Part shown: positions 23,227-34,502 of the stretch, piece by piece | Numbering within the stretch: position 1 is the stretch's first letter | Layout of the letters: each line of letters starts with the position of its first letter | Assembly (NCBI GenBank): GCA_951394045.1 | Contig: OX595991.1 | Location: forward strand, 1,736,001 to 1,800,000 | Length of the DNA stretch: 64,000 bases | Origin: Nitzschia sp. DOCU1 | Lineage: Eukaryota; Bacillariophyta; Bacillariophyceae; Bacillariales; Bacillariaceae | Reading direction: 5' to 3' | Position numbers and translations under genes: made by a program | Notes under the pieces: generated by a model | The model's database searches: none | The model's input: only the letters and a program-made list of their open reading frames with translations | What the model was told of the DNA's origin: nothing

Positions 23227-26200
23227 TTAGGTACGAATAATGGTAGCGCGTCGTCGATGACCACGCGGTTCTCCGGTCAAACTCAATGCCATAATCAAAC
23301 AACCGGCTCCAAGCAGCAAAGTACCGGCGGCAACAGCCGACCAAAAGTATTTTCCTTCCATCACGCTCGGAACGTCCTTGCTAGGAGGCTCGTTATTCTC
23401 GTCGCCGTTGGATACGAACGAAGCAGTCTCTTCGGTTGAGTCGGAGGGGCCAATGATTCCGTTGGTGCTGATGGGGCTGTCGATAGGTGGGACGACAGAC
23501 TTTGCGGTAGCCCCTTCTTCCTCGTCATCATCCACTACAGCCGACGTTCTCTGCTGAATGGTTCGTTTCTTTGCTGTGGCTGGAGTGGAGGCGCCTTCAG
23601 CTGGCTTGGGCTTCTCTCGGAGAGGTTTCAATGCATCCGTGCTGAAATCATCATCATTGACGTGGCCTCCTTCCATAATGGCTGAACTGAAGAAGTCTTC
23701 TACGTCTTTGCAGGTCAAATCATCCCGCCCCACTGGCTCTAGTGGGGCCGTGTCAAGGCGAGTGAGATCAGAATCGCGATTGGATTCGTGAATGTGCAGG
23801 GGCGTGGCCGTTGCTCCAGGTGAGAAGAGAAGTTCCACACGGAATCGGCGAGGATCGTCCATGGATCGAGAGGTGTCTTCGAACAACCGAATGACAATCT
23901 GGGTTAGGTAGCACAGCTCTCGGGTGTTATTGATGTACTCCATGCCATGGGTAGACAAGATGGGCTTGGATCCCTCTCCGCCCGCAAAGCGCATACAATT
24001 CAGCATCGTATGAAGGTGACTTTCTGATGTAAAGTAAAGACGAGTGCGGATGCGTCGTCCCATGGTGTTGATGGGCAAGTCGGCCGAGTAATCCATATTG
24101 ATCATGTAGCGCATGTCAGCTTTGTTGTCGGTTCGTGCAATGTTCAGATCATACCGGATCTTTTCAAGGAGGGGGCTGCAGATCCTCACGCCAACACTTC
24201 GCTTTTCCGCAATGGTGGTTCCGTATTCTTGCGGTACCACGCAATCCGCCATGGGTTTGGCCAATTCGTACAATTTCTCAAGAGTGCTCGACAAACCCAA
24301 GTGTGGGTTATGGAGAACATCGAATCGGACATTGTCGTGAACATCAGGAATCCTCGAGAGATCAAATACATCCTCATCAGGATCGTAGAGTCTCTTGTAT
24401 ATAAACTTCCAACGCTCAGTCAACTCCAACAAAGTTTCACCCTTGTACAGCTTGACACCGCTGAGCGCTACGTCGTCCTCGTCCTCTCCCTTGAGTCCCT
24501 CACCGCCTTCAATGCGCTTTTCGTCACCACTGCCCATCATATCAAACATCTCCTCCAGTTGCTCAATGAGGTGACCCATTGTCTTGTAGATTTCCATCAA
24601 CGTCTCCCTGGGATTCCCAACTTCTGCAAGCGCGTCGCGCAAGGAATGCAGCTCTCCCGGTCCCACCATTTGCTGTCGATCCTCTTCTGTCATGGCACGG
24701 AAATCAACATCCTTCTGGAGGTTCGCGGTTATTCGAACTTTGCAATCGTCTAGCTCAGCCTTAACCTCCTTGTCGCCAGAGGGATCAAGCATATGCATAC
24801 TACCCTTCTCTTTGTGCACCAAAGACACTAAAATAGGAGGAATCTCTCCTTCCAGCTCAAGTAACCCTTTGGCAAAAGCCGCTGCAGTCTTCATGACCCG
24901 ACCTTCGTCACTAGTCTTGATCTTGAGATCATGCCTAAACGTGGAATGAAGGCGGAGAATACCACCACCTGGAGCATCCGGGTACAAGCCCTGTCGCAAG
25001 CGCTCCCCAAGTCGAATCGCTTGATGTTCACCGAGCTTGGTCAAGTTCCCTCCCCACTTGAGAATCAACTGGACCTCTTTGCAAAGCTTTTTCGCGGATC
25101 CAGACTCGTCCTCCTCCCACGCACGGGGCTTGATTTGCAATTTCCGATTCAGCCCGGTGATCTTCCATCGTTCCAAGATGTCGCGCATATGCTTCAACTG
25201 GTTGATCACTTTTGTATTCTGCTTTATAGGTACGCCCTTGGCCGCCGCTTCTAGCTTTTCTTTGTCCTTTTCCTCCAGAATTGTTTTGACGGTGTCCAAG
25301 AATTCAGTCAATGGGGCCTTGGCCTTGACTTTGAGATCCTTGTCAGGATCATCGGTATGATCATTAAAGTACTTCAAGATCAAAGGTTCTGTCATTGTGA
25401 CCTTGAGCTTCTGTTTGGGCGTCCGGTCGCCGTGGCGAATCACCGCAATCACACATCGCAACTCCTCTTGGTGAACTCCTGCATGGATCGAAAGCGTGCT
25501 GGATACTCGTTTTATGTCTTTCTTTTTGTCTAACTTGGTCAAGTCTTCGAAAGAGCTAGAGTTGGAAGGAACCAAGGAGGCCGGCTCGGATACCAAGCTG
25601 TTGTGGGGTAAATCTCGCACCGGGAGGGCCCCTTCCTCAAGGGTCGTCGCTGCCGGATTCAAGGTGGAATGGTCGGATCGCGACGGAGACATGGCAATCG
25701 GGCCGGTACCACCTGCTGACCCTGTCTCATCATCTCGGGATCTTGTGTCACTATTGGGTGGTTCGCCTTGGAGAAGGCGGGCTACACGGTTCAATATCGG
25801 GAATTTGTTGGGCGCCTCATCGCACACTTCTTCGACGAGATTATTGCTGGTCGTAATGAGAGGGTCTAGCGTGGAAAAGCCTCGAAGGCTCTTGGGTTTG
25901 ACGGCAGCCAAGATGTGTTCAGATAAAATTTGGGCGCAGTCGTCGTAGTATTTTCTGCAGCGTCCGAGAAATCAAAGTAAGATCGAGGCCATTTCCATTG
26001 TGAAATGCATACCTCCGAACAATGCACTTACCGACTGTTCTTCACAAATGACCACCCGTTGACATCACATACATATGACACCACATTGTGGCCCTCCTGT
26101 ACACGCAATAAATCAAAGCCACATACAAATTGTTTGAATTCGAGAACAATGCGTCGAGCAATCTCTTTCTCTCCAAACGTCAGAATGACCGGAAAGCGGA

Positions 26201-27191
26201 CTTCTTTCCCTTCCGAATTGCGCTGGACTTTTCCATCCACGGTGGGCGACTTTCTAGCTTCTGCATGACCATATTCGGGACCGACAGTGTACATTTTAAC
26301 GTCCGTGCCTTGCGTTTCTACAAACTCTTCGTAAATGTAGGATCCGTCGCGTCGAACTTCATTGATCTCTGGATAAAACTCGGAACTACGGTTGCCAATT
26401 TTGCGAAACAGTTTCTTGCACCCCCCACCAGCAGATGTGGGATAGTAGATGGCAATATTATGGTCATCTGCATTCACGGGCTTTTCCACAAAGGGTTTGT
26501 GAATGCTGACCCCGTTGACTTCAATATGATCATCAAATTCTTGGACTTCACGGTCGCGTCGTCCGTCGCCGTCGCCCATGCCTTTTGAGACGTAGTCATC
26601 TTTGGATAAGTAGACGTGCCGAGGAACATCAATACCACTAGCTTGCAGTAAATCATATACTTTTCGGCGATCTTTCAGCACATCTTGCATATCCAAATCA
26701 TTCAAAATAAAGGGCTTGCGCAATTTGACATATTCTCGCGCCTTATCCAGAGGGTATCCCTTGGAAAAGAAGGCTATAAGAACTTGACATTCCGGCCATT
26801 CTTCCACTGGCTGGTTCAAAATCATATCATCTCCAAAGAAAATGACATGAAAGTCTTTTTCGTCCAATCGACTCAGAATTTCCGCCATGGGTTTGCTCCG
26901 GGCCTTTTTCGCCATGGCACAAATGCCAAGTCGAATCCGATCGCAGGCCTCTCCTTCAGCGGGAGCGACAGCGGCAGGAATGTTCGGAATTTGCGTTGAC
27001 AGTCGATTCTTTACATGACCAGGCTTCTTCTTCGGGGCAGGTTCCTTGCCCGTTTTCACAGGTATGACGCGGTCCCGATCCAGGGGCAAAAAGGAGCTGA
27101 CGACCACATTTGGATCAATCGTCACTGTAGAGACGGGCGGACCGGGAGACATTGGCGGTGAAAGCGGAACATCGCCGTTGTCTGTCGCCAT
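23227..27191 (-). CDS. Diphosphoinositol pentakisphosphate kinase (PPIP5K/Vip1) with C-terminal membrane anchor
   Basis: Minus-strand exons 27191-26032 and 25954-23227 (77-nt intron), 1,295 residues. The N-terminal part (about residues 80-390) is the ATP-grasp kinase: [59 protein letters not shown] and [13 protein letters not shown]. It adds the 1-phosphate to InsP6/5-InsP7. The C-terminal part (from about residue 555) is the histidine-phosphatase domain with [10 protein letters not shown], which removes it. The two are split by a Ser/Thr-rich linker. Unlike animal, yeast and plant PPIP5Ks, which I know as soluble, the last about 40 residues hold one strong hydrophobic segment ([22 protein letters not shown]) and a short Arg-rich tail, a tail-anchor layout. 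It is divergent from CDPK3. Confidence 0.93.
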
Positions 27192-27645
27192 GGTGATAGT
27201 TCAAGAGAGAATGGACACCTGTGATGAAGCCAATGATACTCTGTTACCCTGAAATAGGAATGGAAAGTCAGATGCCTTGGCAATAATGGCGAGAGCGAGT
27301 GGAGAGCAACGAAAGAAGAGGGAAATCTGTCAACGAACGACGACCGACGTCACAAACTATAACGTAAGTGCAGTACTTGCGCGCGCGAGGGATGACTCGA
27401 CCCATTCGATCCTTTTCCCTTGTTTCCCGCCGGCGGGAAAGGTGTGACTGGGCCGGCGTGGCAAGATCCATCTCGGCACGCTTTTCGGCTTCTCCCTTCC
27501 CGACATTGAATAGATCATCATTTTTCAACGCACAGCGCACCGATCCACTTTCATTTGTGTTCCATCGATCGCTTCATTCTCATCACACCAAACACGAAAG
27601 AGCTTGTCATTTATCTCCGACGGTTGCACAAGAGATATCGCGACC
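27192..27645. promoter_or_regulatory. Divergent promoter of PPIP5K and CDPK3
   Basis: 454 bases between the two start codons. It carries the 18-bp palindrome at 27423-27440 and a GC alternation at 27379-27387. No gene is seen. Confidence 0.5.
27423..27440. promoter_or_regulatory. Perfect palindrome of two inverted E2F-type sites
   Basis: TTTCCCGCC followed directly by its reverse complement GGCGGGAAA. Each half fits the E2F/DP consensus TTTSSCGC. It lies about 205 bases before the CDPK3 ATG and about 230 before the PPIP5K ATG. Confidence 0.55.
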
Positions 27646-29945
27646 ATGGGGAATTGTTGGGGAACGAATGAAGATGACAAGTATGGAGAAGTCCGTCACA
27701 CTACTAACCACACGTCAATGCACGAAGGTTTTATCCGGGAGCGCAACTTAGATGTCTACAAAAAGTATGAGGAGATGGAAGTTCTGGGTAAAGGCTCCAT
27801 GGGACATGTTGCTCGGGTTCAAGTTCGAGAAGGAGCCGAAGGTGGCAGTGCCTTTAATTCTTCGAGTCATGGCAAGAGGAATCCCAAATTGCCGCCGGGC
27901 TCAACCAGCTCGACTCTCTCGGAAAAACGAAAACACAAGGTGGATTATGCCCTCAAATCAATTCAATTGGATCGAGTGTCCCCACAGTTCTTGGAGGAAT
28001 TACGTAATGAAATTGATATCTTGAAAGGAATGGTAGGTGTTCCTGGTCGTTATCGTCGAGGGTCGATTGGTTACTGGGCGAATCTCCTCACCGAACGAAA
28101 CGAATCTTCTGTTGCTCCATTTTTCCATGATGAAAGGATCATCCCAACATTGTCAAAGCCCACGAAGTCTACAAGTACAAGAAGCAAATCTACATTATTC
28201 TCGAGCTGTGTGACGGCGGGGACTTGTACACTCGGTTGCCGTATACAGAGAAGCGAGCGGCGAGTATTACGGATGACATCATTTCGGCTGTCAAATATAT
28301 GCACGATCATGGTATTGTACATCGGGTAAGCAAATGGGATTGAGATTTCACAGAAAGCCAAAGTTTGAACCGTCTGTACTCACGAAGAAATGTAGGATTT
28401 GAAATTCGAAAACGTCATGTTTGAGAACAAATCGGAAAATGCCGCAGTCAAGGTTATTGATTGTAAGTCCATAATATCGTTGCTCTACTAGCTGAGAGGG
28501 GGTCATATTTCTTATGAGGGAGGTTGTGGTTTCATCTGGTCGTGCCAGCGACGTCGTGACTGAACATTTGCTGATTCGTTCTTCCACTTCTTCTTTAGTT
28601 GGCCTGAGCAAAAAGTTTGTGAACAATCGAATCGGACTCATGTATGAAGGTGTCGGAACCCTGTATTCCATGTCGCCACAAGTTTTACAAGGGATTTATT
28701 CATCACCGGCGGATCTGTGGTCGTGTGGAGTCATAACGTACATGCTGCTTTCGTCTCATCGGCCGTTCTATCACAAAAAGAGAAAAATTATGATTGATCG
28801 AATCATGCGCGTTGACTACAATTTCGAAAAAGATTATTGGCAGCCGATTTCGGAGGAGGCAAAGGATTTTATCAATCATCTTCTAGTTCTGGACCCGAAG
28901 AAACGAATGGATGCGGGCGAGGCGCTGAAACACATTTGGTTGTCCAAAGAATTAACACTCTCCGATCAGTTGCCAGATCAAACTACTGCCGATGCCGTTC
29001 AAGAAAATCTGATAAACTACAAAGACTTGTCACAGCTCAAGAAGATCGCTCTGAATGTACGTCAATGTCGTCTGGATGTTGAATTGGTCGTCCCGTCTTG
29101 CCGCTTTCCGTCTCAACCCATGCCTTTATTCGCCACAGGTCATCGCTTACAAATCCTCCACCAACGACATTATGGAGCTCCGAAAAGTCTTTGATCAGTT
29201 TGATACTGAAAATAACGGTATTATTTCCTATGAAGAATTTGAAGCTGCCATGAAAAAGTTGAACTATCCAGAGCAACAACTGAAGGAAATGTTTGATGGC
29301 ATTGTAAGCAGAAACTTGCTCGGTGTTTTTGTCCATAATTGTACATCAGCCTGACCCGCCCCTTTTTGTCTGTCATCAGGATGTTAACAAGAATGGACAC
29401 ATCATGTATACAGAATTTCTAGCCGCAGCTTTGGAAGCTCAAGGGTGCGTCGAAGCAGCATTGGGGTTGGGGGGATAATTTTCTGGGTGTTTGGAGTTCT
29501 TTCTCACGATCGTTTCTCTCGTTGGTTGCAGACATATCGAAGAAGAGCGAGTGGCTGAAGCATTCGATCGACTTGATTCCGACGACTCTGGCTTCATTTC
29601 GAGGCAAAACCTGAGGGATTTCCTAGGCGTGGAAGGTACAAACGAGAGGATCGACCAGATCATCAAGGAAGGGGACAAGGACAACGATGGTCAAAGTAAG
29701 TGTCGAACTGCATGCTACTGTACAGTTACGCACCAGCCCGTTTTCTCACAATTTTATGTTCAGTCTCGTACCCAGAGTTTTTGGACTTGTTCCGCAGAGA
29801 GACCTGCAACCTTGTCCACAAAATGGGCCATCTGGGGAGTATCGAATCTTCCTCCGACGACGACGGCGGTTCGCTCATTGGTCTCGATGCTAAAATTCCA
29901 GGTGGAAAGTTCGATTCCGCAGTGCTGGCAGAGGGTGGTTCATGA
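27646..29945 (+). CDS. Calcium-dependent protein kinase 3 of the cluster, predicted myristoylated
   Basis: Eight exons: 27646-28032, 28137-28325, 28396-28462, 28599-29056, 29139-29303, 29380-29444, 29532-29695 and 29764-29945; 558 residues. The start MGNCWGTN is a typical N-myristoylation site with a neighbouring Cys for palmitoylation, so the kinase is probably at a membrane. The upstream frame to 27604 begins with TTG and is rejected. Kinase motifs: GKGSMGHV, VDYALKSI, HRDLKFEN, VIDFGLSKK and MSPQVLQG (Pro-Gln where APE is usual). The glycine-loop insertion is short here (about 48 residues). Four EF-hands: DTENNGIISYEE, DVNKNGHIMYTE, DSDDSGFISRQN (Asn at position 12) and DKDNDGQISYPE. It has by far the most introns of the four kinases and is the most divergent. 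Confidence 0.9.
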
Positions 29946-30272
29946 TGCTAGCGTGTCACTGGCTTCTTTGCCAATACATTAGAGCCTATAACGTCCCTCG
30001 ACCTGAATGTTCTGCAAAATGTCGACGTTTGTTTGTGTGAAGAACGGAAAATCGAAGTAGTGCGTAGAACACTGAGGGTCATAGAAAGTATAGGGAAAAA
30101 ATGTTGACCACACCCAAACTCCACCCACAATCATTTCCTTTCAAGTCGAAAACTAGAAAGTTCCACCAGTTTACTACGCCAAGACGATTCGTAGACATGA
30201 TCAACTGTCTCTACTCCTGAAATTGGTAAAGGTTAAGTGAGGCGAACCCCTTACTATGCTAGACGCGATGCG
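29946..30272. other. Intergenic, between convergent genes
   Basis: 327 bases between the CDPK3 stop and the stop of the PhyH-like gene, expected to be 3' UTRs. No gene is seen. Confidence 0.4.
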
Positions 30273-31469
30273 TCATGATTCATTTGGTGTAGAAGATACG
30301 GGGTCGAAAACGGACCGAGTACCATAGTTTTTTCTTTCCTTGTACCAATCGTAAGAGTACAGAAATTGGACGATTGGTCGTTCCACATCCTTTGTAGTAT
30401 TTCCAACCCCCTTGTGCCAAGTCGTATAGTCATACATGACAAAGTCTCCAGGCTGCATGTCTACCCCATCGATGGTTGCCTGTAACGCATCGGCCGCTCG
30501 TGCCAGCCCCAAGAGGTTTGGATATAAATGGGACTGGGGCCAAAATTTGGTAAAGCCCGTCTCGGCTGTCAATGGAATGAGTGGCACAAAGATGCAAACT
30601 GCGTAAGGTTGGTGGTCACGAGGTTCGCCCAATGTTCCGCCCTGGTGGTAATGGTCCCCGTCCGTATGCCAATCCTGATCGGTGGCACCAGGACGAGAAT
30701 AAACACAAGAAATATTGAGTCGAAGGCGGGATGTGTCGGGCTGCTGCAAGTATTGGCAGACACTGTCAATCCAGTTGGGCTCAAATCCATTGCGCAAAAG
30801 TTGGTATAGCGAGCTGGAAGGATCAAAAAGAACTTCAAATCTTCCAGGTCCACGATGCGTATATTCCTGAAATCCAAATGCAGATTCCCCTAGTGTGATG
30901 TGGGGGTGATTTTGGCGGACGGTCTGTTCCAGGAGAGAAACATGCTCATTCAATTGTTCCATCGCCTGAAGATAAATGGAAAAACCATCGCCGGCTATTG
31001 GCTCATTCTTCGTGTTGTTGAGTGCATTTTGCTGCTGATTGTTGCCGCTTCCTATTACAATGACCAATCCAAATTCTAAAAGGCAGCCACAGATCGACTT
31101 GGTATCTTTGGGCTCGCGAACAAAAGCCTCTCGTTTCCAACCGTAAGGTGGCGCCAGTGGAATGGGAGTGGTACTTGTGACCCAAGCTTCGGAATTGGGG
31201 CCTCCGAGTTCTTGGAGTAAAATGTCGGTGCCGCTTCTGTCATTGCTGTCGTCACAGTTGCTTGCATCGAACGAGAGCCCCACAACGAAGCAATCCCCCA
31301 AATCGTCTTTGTCGACAAGTTGTGTCACTTGGCGAATATCAATGTGAAATTGACGCAATTCATTGTTAGTCTTGATCTTCTGTTCTAATTCTGACTCATA
31401 CGACGAGAGCGTTCTTGTGCCATCGTTGGGGACGGCGATTACGACGAATGCACTTGACACGAATGCCAT
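30273..31469 (-). CDS. PhyH-like 2-oxoglutarate/Fe(II) dioxygenase
   Basis: Single exon, 398 residues, ATG 31469. The C-terminal half has the iron-binding pattern of the phytanoyl-CoA dioxygenase family: DWHTDGDHYHQGG (His-x-Asp), and the distal His in YTTWHKGVGN, followed by RPIVQFLYSYDWY with the Arg that would bind 2-oxoglutarate. MQPGDFVMYDYTTWH is the usual 'GD...H' strand. The N-terminal 180 residues are not recognisable. The family hydroxylates varied small molecules (phytanoyl-CoA, alkaloids, secondary metabolites). The substrate cannot be told. No clear targeting signal and no peroxisomal tail (the end is PNES). Confidence 0.8.
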   Translation of the reverse strand: MAFVSSAFVVIAVPNDGTRTLSSYESELEQKIKTNNELRQFHIDIRQVTQLVDKDDLGDCFVVGLSFDASNCDDSNDRSGTDILLQELGGPNSEAWVTSTTPIPLAPPYGWKREAFVREPKDTKSICGCLLEFGLVIVIGSGNNQQQNALNNTKNEPIAGDGFSIYLQAMEQLNEHVSLLEQTVRQNHPHITLGESAFGFQEYTHRGPGRFEVLFDPSSSLYQLLRNGFEPNWIDSVCQYLQQPDTSRLRLNISCVYSRPGATDQDWHTDGDHYHQGGTLGEPRDHQPYAVCIFVPLIPLTAETGFTKFWPQSHLYPNLLGLARAADALQATIDGVDMQPGDFVMYDYTTWHKGVGNTTKDVERPIVQFLYSYDWYKERKNYGTRSVFDPVSSTPNES

Positions 31470-32170
31470 CCTTGTAACATCAGGGAATGCAACACTTTGA
31501 GGCCGGATATGGTCGAAATAAGGCTGCTCTCATGGAGATGCTTGTAGGGACTATGCATGGTGTGGATATGCTGCTTTCACAGACAAACTGACACCTGAAA
31601 ACGAAATGAGAAGGTTGAGATGGACGGTTCTCAAGTTCGCTCACTAGCACTATTGAAAACCGCATAGGACAGACAGTCCCGAGTTCGAGCGCCCCGGGCT
31701 GGCATCCGTTGCTCTTTGCCACGCCGGCCGAGAAGCAATATAAACAAGTTGTAACATTTATGCGATCAGATTTATCAGAATTGGAATTGCATGCGGCCTC
31801 TCACTTTTCCCGTAATGGGAAATTTTCAGTCTTAAATGAAGAATACAATTCGCGGAGTGGACAGCCGTTTTTCTATAGCCCTTTTCTACGGTAGAGAGAT
31901 GTGAAATTCATCGCGCCGTTCGTCCCACGAAACAAGGGAGAATGCCGCGATTGTCAACTGCAACGAAGGACAACAAGGACAAGAAGAAAGTCGCAGACAG
32001 AGGAGCTGTTGAACACTAGGTGCGGAGAAGATTTCCAAACAAACTCCCGGCCTTTGAGTGTTTCTCTTGACCGCATCACCCCCAACAGTAGATAATCATC
32101 AAAGGGCTCCTTTGTCGAAGAGGACCCTCTTCATCCAAAGTTGATCGATTCAAGAAAGCAGCTGATTCAA
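31470..32170. promoter_or_regulatory. Divergent intergenic region
   Basis: 701 bases between the PhyH-like gene (minus) and the zinc-ribbon-like gene (plus). Short frames exist but begin mostly at non-ATG codons. A small upstream exon of the plus-strand gene cannot be excluded. Confidence 0.4.
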
Positions 32171-32995
32171 ATGAAAAACGGCAACGTTTCCTTTTCAACG
32201 CTTTCCTTTGGCGAGGTGACTGAAGAGTTCGCGGGGTTGCAATTTGAGCCGGAAGAAAAGCCATGCTCGAATTCTGATGACACAAAACAATTTCGTCATG
32301 TTCTTACTGATCCTGAAAGTCGAGAACTCTTGATGGAGCACAAGAAACATCTTCAGTCCTTAGTCGCTAAAGAGCACAAGGAACTGCAAAGTATGGGGTT
32401 TCAAAGAATGAATCAGTCGTCGCTCCGAAGTATCATCTCTGAAAAGTTGGATCGTTCTTGCGTATCCTTGCATAGGCTTGAAGCGGACATTACCGATGCA
32501 ACGGACGATCTTACCGACTTTTCAGAGCACCAATTTGACGGCCATTTGGTGTTTGACTTTGACGAGCAACAACGAGCTCTGGATACTAGTCGGAGTGCTC
32601 GACGAGATGAGGATGGCAATGATAATAGTGACGACGATTCCTTTGCACTTCCCTTGGAAGCACAGCCAGTACCTGCCAACAGTCGAAAGATTCCAATCTC
32701 CCCGGATATCTCCGTGGCTCTTCGGGGAGCGTCCGAATCGTGGCGTGCGATCAGGAAAGGGTCCACTACGGCCATGAACTGTGGCGGCTGCAAAACCAGA
32801 CTACACGTGATCGAGGATGCGGAATATGTAGTGTGTCCCGATTGCTGGATGGTTGGCCCAGTGGAGGAAACAATTGGGGGAATTGCGTTTGAGTTGGATG
32901 GAGGCTGCGACAAATATGGTCTCGGATTGGGCCTGCCCGAAAAAGATATTATTCGGTGGGTGGAGGAGGAGCTTGCCAAGACGAAAGCTGCCTAG
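32171..32995 (+). CDS. Hypothetical protein with C-terminal zinc-ribbon-like motif
   Basis: 274 residues from the first ATG at 32171; the frame runs upstream to 32141 through a TTG. The N-terminal half is acidic and partly helical (KHLQSLVAKEHKELQ) with no known domain. An acidic, Asp-rich, probably disordered stretch follows. Near residues 200-230 there is MNCGGCKTRLHVIEDAEYVVCPDCWMVGP: two CxxC pairs about 17 residues apart, the spacing of a small zinc ribbon. The C-terminus ends in a helix (IIRWVEEELAKTKAA). Similar arrangements occur in many uncharacterised stramenopile proteins. Function is unknown. Confidence 0.65.
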   Translation: MKNGNVSFSTLSFGEVTEEFAGLQFEPEEKPCSNSDDTKQFRHVLTDPESRELLMEHKKHLQSLVAKEHKELQSMGFQRMNQSSLRSIISEKLDRSCVSLHRLEADITDATDDLTDFSEHQFDGHLVFDFDEQQRALDTSRSARRDEDGNDNSDDDSFALPLEAQPVPANSRKIPISPDISVALRGASESWRAIRKGSTTAMNCGGCKTRLHVIEDAEYVVCPDCWMVGPVEETIGGIAFELDGGCDKYGLGLGLPEKDIIRWVEEELAKTKAA

Positions 32996-33126
32996 AAGAA
33001 GTGGAGAGCTGCAAGTTGTGGCCATTTCGGACATTCAGGGGAGGTTTAAATTGTTATCCCTGTTGGGAATTATTCACCGCAAAGTTGCCAGTTTGCATAT
33101 TTTTTATTGACTAACATAGTACTCTG

Positions 33127-34044
33127 TTATTCGCGTTTGCCCATTGTTCGAAGTTTGATCCCACCATATTGTACGGTTTCGTCTAGCCAGTCGGACCCGC
33201 TTCCAACTTTGCAAACACCACCTCGAAGATTCAAACGCTCGGGGTGATCTGGCAAGGCCTTCAACGTATGCGTGTCGGCAAACAGAAGTGTGCATTTTTC
33301 GGATTCCAGCACCTCGAAAGTCGCAGCAGCTCGTTCCGATGGTACACCGCAGCCCTGGATTCCCCCAACTGCAGGCAAAGCCATACAAGCACCTCGTAGT
33401 ATGGCCGAGCCGACGGCAGATCCCATTCCAAAGGCATGGCACAACGTGACGGAAATGCACACTACATCTTCCTCGACCACAATTAGTTCTTCTGCCGCTT
33501 CTTGGCCATGTTGTAGAGCATGTGCGTTGGTATAGGGAGCTGTCGTCGTGTTGTAAAAGGCATGTGGAGTTTCTGCCGCGTCTTCTCGGTCGTCTTGAGT
33601 GACATGTTCCGAAGAAAAGTCATCCAAGCTCACGCCCATAGTCTTTCCACGTCCATGAATCAAGTCTACTAGAAAGTCTCCGCTGAGAAGCGGATAAGGT
33701 AAATTTATCTCGGCGAGAAACCCCGATCCAGTTGCTGACACGGCGCCCTTGACCTTGGGAAACTTTGCCATTTGTTCGAGATCCTTAACCGTTCCATAGT
33801 ACACTCCCAGCCGGTTGCATGCTAGTTGCACGAGTAGATTCTCGGTCGTGTTGGGCAAGTCACTAATCAACAAATCGCCGCGCTCGTATCCATACATCTG
33901 AAGAAATCCAGCCAAGGAATCCGACGTTTGGCGCAGTTCCTCGTAGGAAAAGGAATGAGACTGAAAGGGTGAAACCACGGCTCTCCTTGTCGGAAATCGT
34001 AGGGCTGTCGCATCCAGTACCGCCGCAATGGTCTTTGCTGCCAT
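33127..34044 (-). CDS. Truncated, degenerate AMP-binding (ANL family) protein
   Basis: Single exon, 305 residues, ATG 34044, ending naturally at TAA. The start (VLDATALRFPTRRAVV...HSFSYEELRQTSDSLAGFL) and the following segment are the N-terminal subdomain of acyl-CoA synthetases and other adenylating enzymes, normally about 550 residues. In place of the P-loop (YTSGTTGxPKG) stands AFYNTTTAPYTNAHA, without the Gly and Lys residues. The later YGxTE and the whole C-terminal lid with the catalytic Lys are missing. It cannot be a standard adenylate-forming enzyme. It could be a pseudoenzyme that binds an acyl chain or partner, or a decaying gene. The intact frame argues for a retained product. It diverges from CDPK4. 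Confidence 0.7.
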   Translation of the reverse strand: MAAKTIAAVLDATALRFPTRRAVVSPFQSHSFSYEELRQTSDSLAGFLQMYGYERGDLLISDLPNTTENLLVQLACNRLGVYYGTVKDLEQMAKFPKVKGAVSATGSGFLAEINLPYPLLSGDFLVDLIHGRGKTMGVSLDDFSSEHVTQDDREDAAETPHAFYNTTTAPYTNAHALQHGQEAAEELIVVEEDVVCISVTLCHAFGMGSAVGSAILRGACMALPAVGGIQGCGVPSERAAATFEVLESEKCTLLFADTHTLKALPDHPERLNLRGGVCKVGSGSDWLDETVQYGGIKLRTMGKRE

Positions 34045-34502
34045 ATTTTCACTTCTTGAGCTTTAGCAACTTAGCAATAACCAACGTTTGGGGATTTATG
34101 ATTAGAGGTTGCGGTTGAAAGTGATGTGATGAACGCGATGGATGTTGATGTTGGCTTGTGGGATAGCGATCAAAGTATGGGAAGGCTACTTCCTGATGAC
34201 ATCATTGGCGGGATCTTCATTCGTAGCTGGGGGGGAGGAATTGCCGCATATTTTGTGTCCAAATTATGTCTCTACGACATCATGCGTCATTTTTTATCTA
34301 AGTATCGTTGTTGGGACGGCGCCCGCCTTCCACACCCAAAATTTCAACAGATCTTCGTCCTTCTTCGCCCCAAACAGTGGCCTCTCTTTCTCCTGTCTAC
34401 GTGTTTCTCTGCTTCCTCTTTTCATTTCGGAACCGCATACTCAACTATTTTGCATCTCGTCATATCCCTTGCGGTCAACATCAAATTGGAGCTAGCGTCA
34501 CC
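34045..34502. promoter_or_regulatory. Divergent promoter region
   Basis: 458 bases between the ANL-like gene (minus) and CDPK4 (plus). The CDPK4 frame stays open to 34308, but the protein it would add has no domain and would bury the myristoylation site. No clear TATA box is seen. Confidence 0.4.

Noticed and set aside
27604..27645. Longer CDPK3 start
   Set aside because: It begins with TTG and removes the conserved MGNC myristoylation start.
34308..34502. N-terminal extension of CDPK4 by 65 residues
   Set aside because: It would bury the MGNSTSAP myristoylation start, has no domain and looks like 5' UTR.
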